Shown: positions 1-9,346, counted from the first letter of the stretch. The stretch: DNA of 64,000 bases from Berkiella sp964594635 (GCA_964594635.1 CAZQMV010000012.1:1-64000), one strand, 5' to 3'. The notes: a model not told the origin generated them from the letters alone. Program-made: numbers and translations.

Positions 1-304
1 TATATAACCAATACACTTCAAGAAGCGAAGCTTCTGTTGAAGTGTGACCTCACGCGATGGGGGTTATCAGGGGGAGAATCGCGATTTTCCCCCTGATTGC
101 AAGCGTGAATTGTATTCACGCGTAGCATTTAAACTAGATTATACCGCTCGCTAAGGACCAAAAAATCTCGCATCTTCAAAGGCGAGCGGTATATAACCAA
201 TACACTTCAAGAAGCGAAGCTTCTGTTGAAGTGTGACCTCACGCGATGGGGGTTATTAGGGGACCAAAAAATCTCGCATCTTCAAAGACGAGCGGTATAT
301 AACC
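1..304. repeat. Composite intergenic repeat with several inverted repeats
   Basis: This stretch has no gene. Positions 1-67 recur almost exactly at 190-256, and 155-198 recur at 261-304, so the element is partly duplicated in tandem. It holds a near-perfect 28-base palindrome at 68-95 (one mismatch), a perfect 8-base inverted repeat with a 3-base loop at 103-121, a hairpin built on CACTTCAA/TTGAAGTG at about 14-44 and again in the second copy, and an 11-base pair ATACCGCTCGC / GCGAGCGGTAT around 141-192. A shorter copy lies at 41209-41341. It fits a REP/MITE-like mobile intergenic element, but I see no transposase. It sits just downstream of galU and could also stop transcription. Confidence 0.85.
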
Positions 305-313
305 ATGATGATA

Positions 314-1210
314 CTAAGTGGCCAAAGCACCCTCTTTAACAATGCTATGTAGGAACGTTTTAAAATCGGCACCTAATTCCGGATGCTTCAAACCAAGCGT
401 GATCATCGCTTGCATATAACCAAGCTTACTACCGCAATCATAGCGCACGCCTTCAAACGCTAATGCCATCACCTTTTGGTCGGTTAATAAGCGAGCAATC
501 GCATCGGTTAATTGGATTTCACCACCACGCCCAGGTGGAAGCGTTGCTAAATACGTAAAAATTTCTGGTGTGAGCAAGTAACGTCCAACAACTCCATAAT
601 TGGAAGGAGCATCAACGGGTTTGGGTTTTTCAACAATGGCCTTAATGATCCCTTGGCCTTTGAAGTTGTTATCAACATCCACCACACCATATTTTTCAGA
701 ATCTTGCCTCGCAATTTCCTGAACGGCGATCACACTGGCTTTTGTTTCGTGATAACAATGCATCATTTGCTCAAGACACGATTTTGGAGCATCAATCAAA
801 TCATCGGCTAATAAAACCGCAAAAGGGTGTTCGCCAATGACTTGTCTTGCACATAACACAGCATGCCCTAGCCCCAAAGCTTGTGGCTGACGCACATAAA
901 TACAATCAACGCCTTTAGGTACGATGTTTCGTACCATCTCTAGCAATTCTGATTTACCTTGCTGCAGCAAGCGCTGCTCAAGTTCATAGTTAGTATCAAA
1001 ATGATCTTCAATGGCTCTTTTAGAGCTGCTCGTCACAAAAACAAGTTCAGTGATCCCAGCTTTAACAGCTTCTTCAACCACATACTGAATGAGCGGCTTG
1101 TCGACTATTGGCAGCATTTCTTTTGGACTTGCCTTTGTTGCAGGCAAAAAGCGCGTACCCAATCCCGCAACGGGAAAAATAGCTTTAGTCACTAATCGAG
1201 GGCCTGACAT
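314..1210 (-). CDS. galU: UTP-glucose-1-phosphate uridylyltransferase
   Basis: Makes UDP-glucose from UTP and glucose-1-phosphate in the cytoplasm, feeding LPS and capsule sugars. The N-terminus carries the nucleotidyltransferase signature GLGTRFLPATK, followed by PKEMLPIVDKP, and the length (about 298 residues) is normal for GalU. An in-frame ATG at 1216 directly abuts AAGG, whereas the ATG at 1210 has AAGGA at a workable distance, so 1210 is preferred. It lies a few bases downstream of the CapD/WbpM-type dehydratase gene, very probably in one transcript. With the WbpL-like transferase gene this suggests a surface-polysaccharide cluster. Identity is secure from the sequence motifs. Confidence 0.95.
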   Translation of the reverse strand: MSGPRLVTKAIFPVAGLGTRFLPATKASPKEMLPIVDKPLIQYVVEEAVKAGITELVFVTSSSKRAIEDHFDTNYELEQRLLQQGKSELLEMVRNIVPKGVDCIYVRQPQALGLGHAVLCARQVIGEHPFAVLLADDLIDAPKSCLEQMMHCYHETKASVIAVQEIARQDSEKYGVVDVDNNFKGQGIIKAIVEKPKPVDAPSNYGVVGRYLLTPEIFTYLATLPPGRGGEIQLTDAIARLLTDQKVMALAFEGVRYDCGSKLGYMQAMITLGLKHPELGADFKTFLHSIVKEGALAT

Positions 1211-1221
1211 GTTCATTCCTT

Positions 1222-3117
1222 TTAAGCCAGCGTTTCAGTTTGCTCGTTGAGCATAGAAGTTTTTGTCGTTTTTGCTTGTCGTGTTTGACGCAATTCCGGC
1301 ACCAGCTCTTTAATAATACGGAATATTTCCAGCTCTTGGCATTCGTTCACTGCAACTTGAAGCGCGAGTAAGCTCTTTTCAAATTTCAGATCTAACACGC
1401 GAGGGTGCGCTTTTAAAATTTTGGTATGTGACGTTTGCGCTAATTGTTCACGCTTATGGAACAGCTCTTCAAAGAGTTTTTCCCCTGGTCTTAAGCCAAC
1501 ATATTCAATTCGAATATCTTCATCTTTACGTTTGCCGGCCAAGCGGATCATCTGCTCTGCCATATAACGAATTTTGATGGGCTCCCCCATGTCCAGAACA
1601 AATAACTCACCGCCCGCGCCAATCGTTAGCGCTTGCAATATGAGCTGGCTCGCCTCTTGCACCGTCATAAAGTAACGCATCACATCTGGATGCGTAACGG
1701 TAAGCGGGCCACCATTTTCAAGTTGTTGCTGGAAGGTTTCGACGACGGAACCTCTTGAACCTAACACATTACCAAAGCGGACCGTGATAAACGATGTGCT
1801 AAAACGTTCATTGAAATATTGGCATACCAATTCGGCGATACGTTTGGTTGCGCCCATCACATTCGTCGGATTCACCGCTTTATCCGTTGAGACTAAAACA
1901 AATTTCTCAATTTTTTCCAGGACGGCGGCTTGTGCGAGGTTATAGGTACCTAAAATATTATTTTTCACTGCGGCCCGAATTTGTGGCTCTAACAGCGGTA
2001 CGTGCTTGTATGCGGCAGCATGAAAGATAATTTGCACTTTATAGTCTTTGAGCATTCTTTCAATGGCAAACATATCGCACAAATCAATCAGCAGAAAGTG
2101 AAACTCCGTTTTGGTGTGTTCAAATTTATTGAGCAACTCTTGCTGCACACAAAACAAGTTGTATTCACTGTTATCCACAATAATCAGATGACTGGGTTCA
2201 AGTTTAACGACTTGACGGCATAATTCTGAGCCAATCGAACCACCGCCCCCACTGACCAATACCACTTTACCGGTTAGGCTATTGCTGATTGCTTCCCAAT
2301 CAAGGGTGACAGGATCTCGCCCTAATAAATCTTCGAGTGAGATTTCTCTTAAATTCTTAACGGAAACTAAACCGGATACTAAATCGTTCATACCAGGCAA
2401 AGTGCGAACAGGCTTTTGTGTGGATTCACAAATAGAAACAATACGACGCATTTCAGAAGCATTAGCAGAAGGAAGGGCAATCAAGATCATATCGATTGCA
2501 TGGCGCTTCACGACGGCTGGAATATCATCACAAGAACCCACAACACGGATACCATGTAATTCTCTACCGAGCTTTTTGTCTCTATCATCAACAAATGCAA
2601 TAGGAAGGTAACTACGCTTACCATCTCGCAATAAATCGCGGACTAAGCTCTCGCCGGCAACACCTGCTCCGACGATTAATACTCGCTCACCCGGCGTTGA
2701 AATATAGCGCTTGTCTTTAGACCAACGATAAACAAAACGAGAGCCACCCAAAATCAGCAATAGCAGCATGCTGTAAAGTGGAATAACTGAACGCGGAATA
2801 TGCTGCAGGCGCGTCGATAAGAAAATCGCCAGCAAAGTCATTAAACTTCCCATGATAATAGCTTTCACGATACGGGTGAGATCAGGCAGGGAGGCGAAAC
2901 GCCACACTCCTCGATATAAACCAAACACCCAAAAGCCAATCGCTTGGAAAAACATCACCCAGGGCAACATGTGCATCGCTTGCGTTAAAATTTCATTTGG
3001 AACTTCATCCAAATTAAAACGCAACCAGTACGCACCAAACCATGCGGCGGGAATTGCTAGAAAATCATGCACAAACGCAGCCCAGCGACTACGCCATTGC
3101 AACCATACTGCCTTCAT
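1222..3117 (-). CDS. CapD/WbpM-type nucleotide-sugar 4,6-dehydratase, membrane-bound
   Basis: Polysaccharide-biosynthesis dehydratase of the FlaA1/WbpM/CapD family, which converts UDP-GlcNAc-type sugars to 4-keto-6-deoxy forms for O-antigen or capsule. About 130 N-terminal residues hold four hydrophobic segments, then a first nucleotide-binding fold (GAGVAG at 150-155), then the catalytic Rossmann domain (GGGGSIG at 290-296). In the active site STDKA (410-414) is followed by MGATK (421-425), the Met-x3-Lys version typical of WbpM-like enzymes instead of Tyr-x3-Lys. The 631-residue length fits the long membrane form. The gene lies between galU and a WecA/WbpL-like transferase, as in Pseudomonas O-antigen clusters. 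Exact sugar substrate unknown. Confidence 0.9.
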   Translation of the reverse strand: MKAVWLQWRSRWAAFVHDFLAIPAAWFGAYWLRFNLDEVPNEILTQAMHMLPWVMFFQAIGFWVFGLYRGVWRFASLPDLTRIVKAIIMGSLMTLLAIFLSTRLQHIPRSVIPLYSMLLLLILGGSRFVYRWSKDKRYISTPGERVLIVGAGVAGESLVRDLLRDGKRSYLPIAFVDDRDKKLGRELHGIRVVGSCDDIPAVVKRHAIDMILIALPSANASEMRRIVSICESTQKPVRTLPGMNDLVSGLVSVKNLREISLEDLLGRDPVTLDWEAISNSLTGKVVLVSGGGGSIGSELCRQVVKLEPSHLIIVDNSEYNLFCVQQELLNKFEHTKTEFHFLLIDLCDMFAIERMLKDYKVQIIFHAAAYKHVPLLEPQIRAAVKNNILGTYNLAQAAVLEKIEKFVLVSTDKAVNPTNVMGATKRIAELVCQYFNERFSTSFITVRFGNVLGSRGSVVETFQQQLENGGPLTVTHPDVMRYFMTVQEASQLILQALTIGAGGELFVLDMGEPIKIRYMAEQMIRLAGKRKDEDIRIEYVGLRPGEKLFEELFHKREQLAQTSHTKILKAHPRVLDLKFEKSLLALQVAVNECQELEIFRIIKELVPELRQTRQAKTTKTSMLNEQTETLA

Positions 3118-3236
3118 TTTTTTTATAACCTCTTTATGAGCAAGATGGCGCCAGTTGTATGCGGGAAATTATACCGAGTTTGCTGCGTTGAATCTAATAT
3201 GAGAATTTAGTTAAGGAGACGACATTCACTGGGAGA

Positions 3237-3296
3237 TTCTTATCCCTCTCCCGCTACGCGGGCCTCGAGGCCCGCGTAGCGGGAGAGGGATAAGAA
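3237..3296. repeat. 60-base perfect palindrome (REP-like, GC-rich)
   Basis: Reading outward from the centre at 3266/3267, all 30 base pairs match, so this is a perfect 60-base palindrome in the gap between two polysaccharide genes. Its core, CCCTCTCCCGCTACGCGGG, is nearly the same as the inverted pair at 45978-46034. It therefore looks like two copies of a REP-like unit in head-to-head orientation rather than a simple terminator, although on RNA it would fold into a very stable hairpin and could stop transcription between the flanking minus-strand genes. Confidence 0.9.
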
Positions 3297-3310
3297 AAGA
3301 AGAGCATTAA

Positions 3311-4339
3311 TTAGGTTTGGTAGAAAGTCCGAAACATCGGCTTCGCCGCTTCCACCATCAAATACAGGCAGATCAAAAAGACCACAGCTCCTGCCAAAGC
3401 AAAGGTTTGCAAGCGCGGCTCTTCCACACTGATCCAAGCCAAACCTGATAACAGCCCATTCACTAACATAGTACTGATCAACACTTTTCGATGACTCCAG
3501 CCATGTTGCAGCATGCGTTGGTAAGCATGCTTGCGATGTGGTTCATACCATTTTTGACCTGCCAACATCCGGCGCATCAGTGTGATGGTGGCATCGAACC
3601 AAAAGAAGCTGGTGAGAATAATCCAAGCTACCAGCGGAATTTGAAAATACTTATAACTGATCAAGGCAAAAACACTGACTAAAAAGCCCAGGAAGTAACT
3701 GCCACAATCACCCATAAAAACTTGAGCGACTGGCCAGTTCCAAATGAGGAACCCAGCTAATAAGGCAACAAGCCCCCAAGAAATCATGGCTAATTCTTGC
3801 GCCCCAGCTTGGAATAAAAATAAACCGCCCATGAAGAAGATAAACATCCCTTGGGTAGCAGCGATACCATCTGAGCCGTCCATGAAATTATACAGATTCA
3901 CCATCCAAACCATGGTAAAGACCATTAGCCCAAAAGCGACTGGCAATGGGACAAAGAACGGCAACCAGTCTTGCAAAAGACCGCCGCCTTCCTTGAGCAA
4001 AAATAAACTGCCGGCAGCACACAAACATTGGATAAAAAAGCGAGCGCTTGCTGGTAAGCCTTTATGGTCTTCCCAAAAACCGGCTAAACCCACAACCAAC
4101 ACGGGAGAAAACATCCACAACCAATGTTGATGCAGTAAATGATAATGATGGAGCGTGACAAGTAAGGCTACCCAGCCGACAAAAAACACCACACCAGCCC
4201 CACGGGGAGTTGGCGCAATATGCGACGAGCGTGGGCCTGGTTCATCTAACATGCCTTTATCAATCGCATAAGCACGAAAAATACCAACGCCTGCACAACT
4301 AAGGCCAAATAATAATGTTAAATATGCGAACCAACTCAT
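3311..4339 (-). CDS. WecA/WbpL-type undecaprenyl-phosphate sugar-1-phosphate transferase
   Basis: Integral-membrane glycosyltransferase of the MraY/WecA family that starts lipid-linked polysaccharide synthesis by moving a HexNAc-1-phosphate onto undecaprenyl phosphate. Family motifs are visible: RSSHIAPTPRGAG near the N-terminus (WbpL-like), NLYNFMDGSDGIAA in the middle (catalytic Asp-rich loop), and EPHRKHAYQRM near the C-terminus. The rest is a run of hydrophobic helices, about ten. Length (342) is usual. Its start overlaps the pyrF stop by four bases (ATGA), so the two are translationally coupled. The sugar specificity (GlcNAc, FucNAc or QuiNAc) cannot be read from sequence. Confidence 0.9.
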   Translation of the reverse strand: MSWFAYLTLLFGLSCAGVGIFRAYAIDKGMLDEPGPRSSHIAPTPRGAGVVFFVGWVALLVTLHHYHLLHQHWLWMFSPVLVVGLAGFWEDHKGLPASARFFIQCLCAAGSLFLLKEGGGLLQDWLPFFVPLPVAFGLMVFTMVWMVNLYNFMDGSDGIAATQGMFIFFMGGLFLFQAGAQELAMISWGLVALLAGFLIWNWPVAQVFMGDCGSYFLGFLVSVFALISYKYFQIPLVAWIILTSFFWFDATITLMRRMLAGQKWYEPHRKHAYQRMLQHGWSHRKVLISTMLVNGLLSGLAWISVEEPRLQTFALAGAVVFLICLYLMVEAAKPMFRTFYQT

Positions 4340-5052
4340 ATTGCTGTAATACTCTCGTGAATTTGGTTAAGAACTTGGGTAGGGGTTTTAGCATGCGTAA
4401 TAGAGCGGCCAATCACCAAATAATCACTCCCTGCTTTAATCGCATTTTCAGGTGTCATGACGCGTTGTTGATCTTGTTTGTCATCTTCGGGTAAACGAAT
4501 ACCCGGTGTCACACATAAAAAGTGTGGCCCAAAAACTTTTTTCAATTCAGTTGCTTCATTGGCAGAACACACCACGCCATCTAAACCTGCATCAAAACAG
4601 AGTTTCGCCAAACGCATGACGCACTCTTGAGTCGTTCCTGTGTAACCAATTTGGTGCGCATCTTGTTCTGTTAAACTGGTTAACAGGGTGACACCAATTA
4701 ATATTGTTTTATATCCTGTTTCTTTAGCCGCTTTATCAACCCCTGCTTTAGCGGCTTTTAACATGGCTAAGCCACCTGATGCATGGACATTCGTCATCCA
4801 AACACCTTTTTTAGCAGCTGCGTAACACGCGCCTTCTACTTGCTGGGGAATATCGTGGAATTTCAAATCAAGAAAAATCTCAAAACCGAGCGCTTGTAGC
4901 TTTGCTACCCATTGCGGGCCATATTGCGTGAACAACGTTTTGCCAATTTTTAAGCGGCACTGATTAGGATTTAACTTGTTAAGCAGCTCATTGAGCGGTG
5001 CTTCATCTTCGAAATCGAGAGCAATAATAATTTTGTTGGAAACTGCTGACAT
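4336..5052 (-). CDS. pyrF: Orotidine 5'-phosphate decarboxylase
   Basis: Last step of UMP synthesis: decarboxylates OMP to UMP. The active-site signature DLKFHDIPQQV is present, with IIALDFED at the N-terminus and GIRLPEDDKQDQQRVMTP then SDYLVIGRSIT near the C-terminus, the phosphate-binding end of the TIM barrel. The frame stays open to a TTG at 5067, but the ATG at 5052 (MSAVSNK) has GGAG at normal spacing, so it is chosen; length is then 238. It lies between lapB and the WbpL-like gene; pyrF next to lapAB is a common gammaproteobacterial order. Confidence 0.95.
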   Translation of the reverse strand: MSAVSNKIIIALDFEDEAPLNELLNKLNPNQCRLKIGKTLFTQYGPQWVAKLQALGFEIFLDLKFHDIPQQVEGACYAAAKKGVWMTNVHASGGLAMLKAAKAGVDKAAKETGYKTILIGVTLLTSLTEQDAHQIGYTGTTQECVMRLAKLCFDAGLDGVVCSANEATELKKVFGPHFLCVTPGIRLPEDDKQDQQRVMTPENAIKAGSDYLVIGRSITHAKTPTQVLNQIHESITAI

Positions 5053-5142
5053 GGGAACTCCACTCAATAATGCACGGGGGATTATAAATTAATTTAGTTG
5101 GCTATTCAATATTCTAGAATATAATCAGTTTGTTAACTAAGA

Positions 5143-6312
5143 TTATTCGCCTTCGATGCCTTGGATCGGCTTTACGCCAGCCCACTCTCTGCAACTTGGG
5201 CATTGCCAATGCAATGAGCGTGCAGAAAAACCGCAGCCGCCACAGCGATAGACTGGCTTTTTCTCAATTAATTGTTCAACCAAGGATTTCAGCATGAGAA
5301 GCTCGTTGCGCACTTCGCCCATCACGCGTGATAAATGAAATTCAATTAAATGCTTTAAGCCGCGCATAGAAGGATATTGATGCATATGGCGCGTTAAGAA
5401 AGCGGCAGCATGCTCTTGGCCTTGCTTATCTTTCACTTGCTCGGCATTTGCTAAGACAATGGTAATGCTAGGGCAGTTTTGCATGAGATAGCGCAGATAT
5501 TCCGACAGAGCATCTTTATCGCCCAAGCGCTCATAGCATTCCATAATCATCACTAATGCTTCAGGTAAAAAAGAGATATCTTGATATTCAATGCGCTGAT
5601 AAGCTCGTAATGCTTCGTTGTATTTTCCGGTTTTTTTATAAAAATTGCCCTCAATTAAGCTCGCTCTTGCACAGTGCTTATCAACACGCAAGGCTTGCTT
5701 TAAATGATGAAAAGCAATGCGAATTTTTCCCTGAGACCATACAAATTCCGCTAGCTCGCAATAATATTGCGCAATTTCTCTTGCACAAGATTGCCCACTT
5801 GAAGCCTCTAAGCGTTTCGCAACTTCAATTGCTTTTTCCCACTCTTTTTCTCGTTCGTAAATATCCATTAAGTGGCGCAAACTGTTATCTAAATCATCCG
5901 TAAAAGAGGTGGTGATTTCTAAGAGCAAGGATTCTGCACGATCTAACACCCCAGCGCGCAAATAATTACGTGCCAATTCAAATAAAATGTGAGAACGCTG
6001 CTTAGAGGTCAGCGTGGGTTTGGTGAGGAGGTTTTGATGGATCCGAATGGCTCTGTCTACCTCACCCCTTCTGCGAAAAAAGTTCCCTAAGGCAATAGTG
6101 GTTTCAACAGTGTCGGGTGATTCATCAAGCATTCTAATAAAAGCATCTACTGCTTTGTCAGTTTGCTCGTTTAATAGGAAATTTAATCCCGCATAGTAAT
6201 CGGGACTAAGAGCAATGCCCTTTGATGAGGCACCATCAGCTTCAGAACGTCTACCAATGTACCATCCTGATACCGCTGCGATGGGTAATAATAAACAAAT
6301 CAGTTCCAACAT
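5143..6312 (-). CDS. lapB: LPS assembly protein B (TPR, zinc ribbon)
   Basis: Inner-membrane-anchored TPR protein that in E. coli (YciM) helps FtsH degrade LpxC and so sets the LPS level. One N-terminal hydrophobic helix is followed by a series of TPR-like helices and a C-terminal rubredoxin-like zinc ribbon with two CxxC pairs (CGGC ... CPSC). Length 389 equals the family norm. The lapA gene lies upstream on the same strand after 150 bases. This is the standard lapA-lapB-pyrF order. All features of the family are intact. Confidence 0.93.
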   Translation of the reverse strand: MLELICLLLPIAAVSGWYIGRRSEADGASSKGIALSPDYYAGLNFLLNEQTDKAVDAFIRMLDESPDTVETTIALGNFFRRRGEVDRAIRIHQNLLTKPTLTSKQRSHILFELARNYLRAGVLDRAESLLLEITTSFTDDLDNSLRHLMDIYEREKEWEKAIEVAKRLEASSGQSCAREIAQYYCELAEFVWSQGKIRIAFHHLKQALRVDKHCARASLIEGNFYKKTGKYNEALRAYQRIEYQDISFLPEALVMIMECYERLGDKDALSEYLRYLMQNCPSITIVLANAEQVKDKQGQEHAAAFLTRHMHQYPSMRGLKHLIEFHLSRVMGEVRNELLMLKSLVEQLIEKKPVYRCGGCGFSARSLHWQCPSCREWAGVKPIQGIEGE

Positions 6313-6462
6313 ATACTCTTTCCATTTTGGCTTTATGCTGTGTTACCTGCGCTATCTCACGCAGTCATGTATTTGCATACATTCCTTTGTTCGATAGCTT
6401 GTCGCCTCGCCTAAAGCCAAACTGCTTCGAGTACAGCAAGCGCAAGTCTAACGTGGATGTCC

Positions 6463-6723
6463 TTATTTTACCTCATGAGGCTCTGCATTCTTTAATTTGC
6501 TTTGCAGCCTTGAATTTTGAGCCTTAAGCTTGATAAGGCTCACGCCAAGCAATAATACCGTAATGACAATCCCACTGGTTAAAGCAATCAACAATACAAC
6601 CGCTAATGGCAATTCTGTTTGACCAATGAGGTAATTGATTTCAACGGCTTTAGCATTTAATGCCGCGAAGGCTATCCCTACAATAATAAGTAGGAGGGTT
6701 AACAAGATGCTGAGTATGCGCAT
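6463..6723 (-). CDS. lapA: LPS assembly protein A (DUF1049 membrane protein)
   Basis: Small inner-membrane protein, 86 residues, with two hydrophobic helices (about 3-22 and 40-62) and a charged, probably coiled-coil C-terminus, matching LapA/YciS. In E. coli it works with LapB in balancing LPS synthesis. The 150-base gap to lapB is longer than in E. coli, and ihfB, which often lies between rpsA and this gene, is absent here. Confidence 0.85.
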   Translation of the reverse strand: MRILSILLTLLLIIVGIAFAALNAKAVEINYLIGQTELPLAVVLLIALTSGIVITVLLLGVSLIKLKAQNSRLQSKLKNAEPHEVK

Positions 6724-6768
6724 TTTTTACCATCCATTCCTTTAAATAAAACATCCTACTGGATTCTA

Positions 6769-6808
6769 AACAAAAAAAAACGGTGTGAACATGCGTTCGA
6801 CACCGTTT
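6769..6808 (-). terminator. Rho-independent terminator after rpsA
   Basis: Read on the minus strand, a stem AAACGGTGT / ACACCGTTT (6800-6808 with 6778-6786), extended by an inner GAAC/GTTC pair, is followed by a run of about ten T (A-run on the plus strand ending at 6780). It lies just after the rpsA stop codon and separates it from lapA. Confidence 0.9.
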
Positions 6809-6836
6809 CTTTAATTTGAAGTTATTCAACTTCTTA

Positions 6837-8555
6837 TTATTCGTCGTCTTTGTCACCGCGCATGTGTTCTTTGAGCAAGTCACCCAAAGTAGTTGCGTTG
6901 CCACCTTGATCGCCGCCTTTAGAATAAGCACTTAACGCATCAGCTTCTTCTTGTGACTCTTTCGCTTTCACGGATAACAAGATAGTGCGATTTTTACGAT
7001 CAACACCCACAAATTTGGCTTCAATGTCTTCACCAACGGTGAGAATTGAACGCGCATCTTCAACGCGATCCCGTGCCAATTCAGAAGAACGTAAGTAACC
7101 TTCTACGCCATCGGCTAACAGGATCTTCGCGCCTTTAGCGTCAACTTCAGTCACTTTACCCGTGATCACGCTACCTTTAGCATGTTCTGCCAAGTAGTTT
7201 GAATAAGGATCAGCGAGTAATTGCTTAATACCGAGCGAAATACGTTCACGTTCTGGATCAACGGATAACACAATCGCTTCAACTTCATCGCCTTTCTTGT
7301 AAGTTTGCACGGCTTCTTCACCGGGGGTGTTCCAAGAAATATCGGATAAGTGAACGAGGCCATCTATGCCGCCATCAAGACCAATGAAGATACCAAAATC
7401 GGTAATCGATTTGATTTTACCAACGATCTTGTCACCTTTATTATGAGTCGCAGCGAAGGCATCCCATGGGGAGGCTTTGCACTGTTTGAGGCCCAAGGAA
7501 ATACGACGACGTTCTTCGTCGATATCAAGAACCATGACTTCCACTTCTTCACCAGGTGAAACGATTTTGGAAGGATGAATATTGCGATTGGTCCAATCCA
7601 TTTCTGAAACGTGTACCAAACCTTCGATGCCAGCTTCTAATTCAACGAAGCAACCATAATCAGCGATGTTGGTAATACGACCTGAGACACGTGTGCCTTC
7701 AGGATAACGACGTGCAACACCTACCCATGGATCTTCACCGAGTTGTTTCAAGCCAAGTGAAACGCGCATACGTTCACGATCAAAGCGTAATACTTTGACT
7801 TGTAATTCTTGACCAACGGTTAATACTTCGCTTGGGTGCTTAACACGTTTCCACGCGATATCGGTGATATGTAATAAACCATCAACGCCGCCCAAATCAA
7901 CGAATGCGCCGTAATCGGTAAGATTTTTAACCACGCCGGTGATAACTTGACCTTCTTGGAGACCATCAAGCAACGTATCACGTTCTTGAGTGTTTTCTGA
8001 TTCAACAACAGCACGTCTTGAAACGACAACGTTGTTTCTCTTTTGATCTAATTTAATGACTTTAAATTCAAGCTCTTTACCTTCTAATTGGCTCATGTCG
8101 CGTACTGGACGAACGTCGACGAGTGAACCTGGTAAGAATGCGCGAATGGAATTGATATCAACGGTGAAACCACCTTTGACTTTACCGTAAATAATACCTT
8201 TAACCACTTTGCTTTCTTGGTAAGCTTTATCCAATACTTTCCAAGCTTCTTGTCTTTTCGCTTTTTGACGTGACAGACGTGTTTCGCCATATCCATCTTC
8301 GATTGCTTCTAAAGCAACGGGGATCCTGTCACCAACGGCAATTTCTAATTGGCCGTCTTTATCTAAGAATTCTTCTAAACGAACATAGCCTTCAGATTTG
8401 AAAGGCGTATCGATAGTCACTAAGCCTTTTTCATGGTTAATTTTTAAAATCAGACCATCAAAAATGGAACCTGGTTCCATCGCCATTTTGGATAAATTTT
8501 CTTCAAGGAGTTGAGCAAAAGATTCAGCGGGTGCTGTGGTTGTGGTTGCGTTCAT
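6837..8555 (-). CDS. rpsA: 30S ribosomal protein S1
   Basis: Binds mRNA on the small ribosomal subunit and brings it to the start site. The 572 residues contain six S1 (OB-fold) repeats; repeats 3-6 are easily seen by the recurring G-x-V-x-[ND]-[IL]-x-[DE]-[YF]-G-x-F-V pattern and by the ISLGLKQL endings. Slightly longer than the E. coli protein (557). The N-terminus is rich in Thr/Ala and the C-terminus highly charged. cmk lies immediately upstream as in most gammaproteobacteria; a possible terminator sits in between. Confidence 0.97.
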   Translation of the reverse strand: MNATTTTAPAESFAQLLEENLSKMAMEPGSIFDGLILKINHEKGLVTIDTPFKSEGYVRLEEFLDKDGQLEIAVGDRIPVALEAIEDGYGETRLSRQKAKRQEAWKVLDKAYQESKVVKGIIYGKVKGGFTVDINSIRAFLPGSLVDVRPVRDMSQLEGKELEFKVIKLDQKRNNVVVSRRAVVESENTQERDTLLDGLQEGQVITGVVKNLTDYGAFVDLGGVDGLLHITDIAWKRVKHPSEVLTVGQELQVKVLRFDRERMRVSLGLKQLGEDPWVGVARRYPEGTRVSGRITNIADYGCFVELEAGIEGLVHVSEMDWTNRNIHPSKIVSPGEEVEVMVLDIDEERRRISLGLKQCKASPWDAFAATHNKGDKIVGKIKSITDFGIFIGLDGGIDGLVHLSDISWNTPGEEAVQTYKKGDEVEAIVLSVDPERERISLGIKQLLADPYSNYLAEHAKGSVITGKVTEVDAKGAKILLADGVEGYLRSSELARDRVEDARSILTVGEDIEAKFVGVDRKNRTILLSVKAKESQEEADALSAYSKGGDQGGNATTLGDLLKEHMRGDKDDE

Positions 8556-8621
8556 ACAGTTAAAGTCCTTTGATTCTCAGTGTTATAAGTTATAAAACTA
8601 AGTATCAAGTCAAATGGTTAA

Positions 8622-8651
8622 ACAAAAATACGAAGGAAAACCTTCCCTTCG
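8622..8651 (-). terminator. Probable terminator after cmk
   Basis: On the minus strand a six-base stem CGAAGG/CCTTCG (8646-8651 with 8631-8636) is followed by a T-rich tract (TATTTTTGTTT). It lies between cmk and rpsA. The stem is short and an alternative pairing exists, so efficiency is uncertain. Confidence 0.5.
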
Positions 8652-8665
8652 CGCTATTTATCTTT

Positions 8666-9346
8666 TTAGGCTCGCGTTAAAATCCGCTCGTTAACATAAT
8701 CCATGACGGCGGCAAACACAGATTCAATTGGCATTTGCGTGGTATCAAGGACAATGGCATCATGTGCTGGTACAAGGGGCGAAACACTTCGCTCTTTATC
8801 CCGCGCATCGCGCTTTTCTATCTCGGCAAAAAGACCATCAAGGCTAACATCTATACCCTGTTGTTTCAACTGGGCTTGGCGTCGTTTTGCACGCTCAAGA
8901 GGGGATGCTTCTAAAAAGATTTTCAAATCCGCTTCAGGAAAAATGACGGTTCCCATATCTCGGCCATCAGCAACTAATCCTGGCAATTCCAAAAAAGCTC
9001 GCTGCCTTTCTAATAATGCCGTTCTGACTGCGGGTACAGCAGCCACTTGGGAAGCGCCACCACCACATTCTTCCGTACGAATAGCTAAGGTGACGTTTTG
9101 ACCTTCTAACCAGATTTCTTGCGGCTCATGCCTGAAAACCACATCTAAGTGACCTGCTAAAACGGCTAGGGCAACATGGTTATCAAAAGCCACCGAATGG
9201 CGAAGTGCGGCTAAGGCAAGCACTCGGTAAAGCGCTCCACTGTCTAAAAAATGCCAGCCTAAGGTTTTTGCTAGCATCAGACTCAATGTTCCCTTACCCC
9301 CACCGCTTGGTCCATCGACAGTGATAACAGGTACTTTAGTATTCAT
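8666..9346 (-). CDS. cmk: Cytidylate kinase
   Basis: Phosphorylates CMP and dCMP with ATP in pyrimidine nucleotide synthesis. P-loop DGPSGGGKGT is at the N-terminus, followed by FLDSGALYRVLAL (CMP-binding region) and the VADGRDMGTVIFPEA segment; RAKRRQAQL is the LID-type Arg-rich part. Length 226 is typical. Its ATG overlaps the aroA stop (ATGA), so translation is coupled, in the conserved aroA-cmk-rpsA order. Confidence 0.97.
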   Translation of the reverse strand: MNTKVPVITVDGPSGGGKGTLSLMLAKTLGWHFLDSGALYRVLALAALRHSVAFDNHVALAVLAGHLDVVFRHEPQEIWLEGQNVTLAIRTEECGGGASQVAAVPAVRTALLERQRAFLELPGLVADGRDMGTVIFPEADLKIFLEASPLERAKRRQAQLKQQGIDVSLDGLFAEIEKRDARDKERSVSPLVPAHDAIVLDTTQMPIESVFAAVMDYVNERILTRA

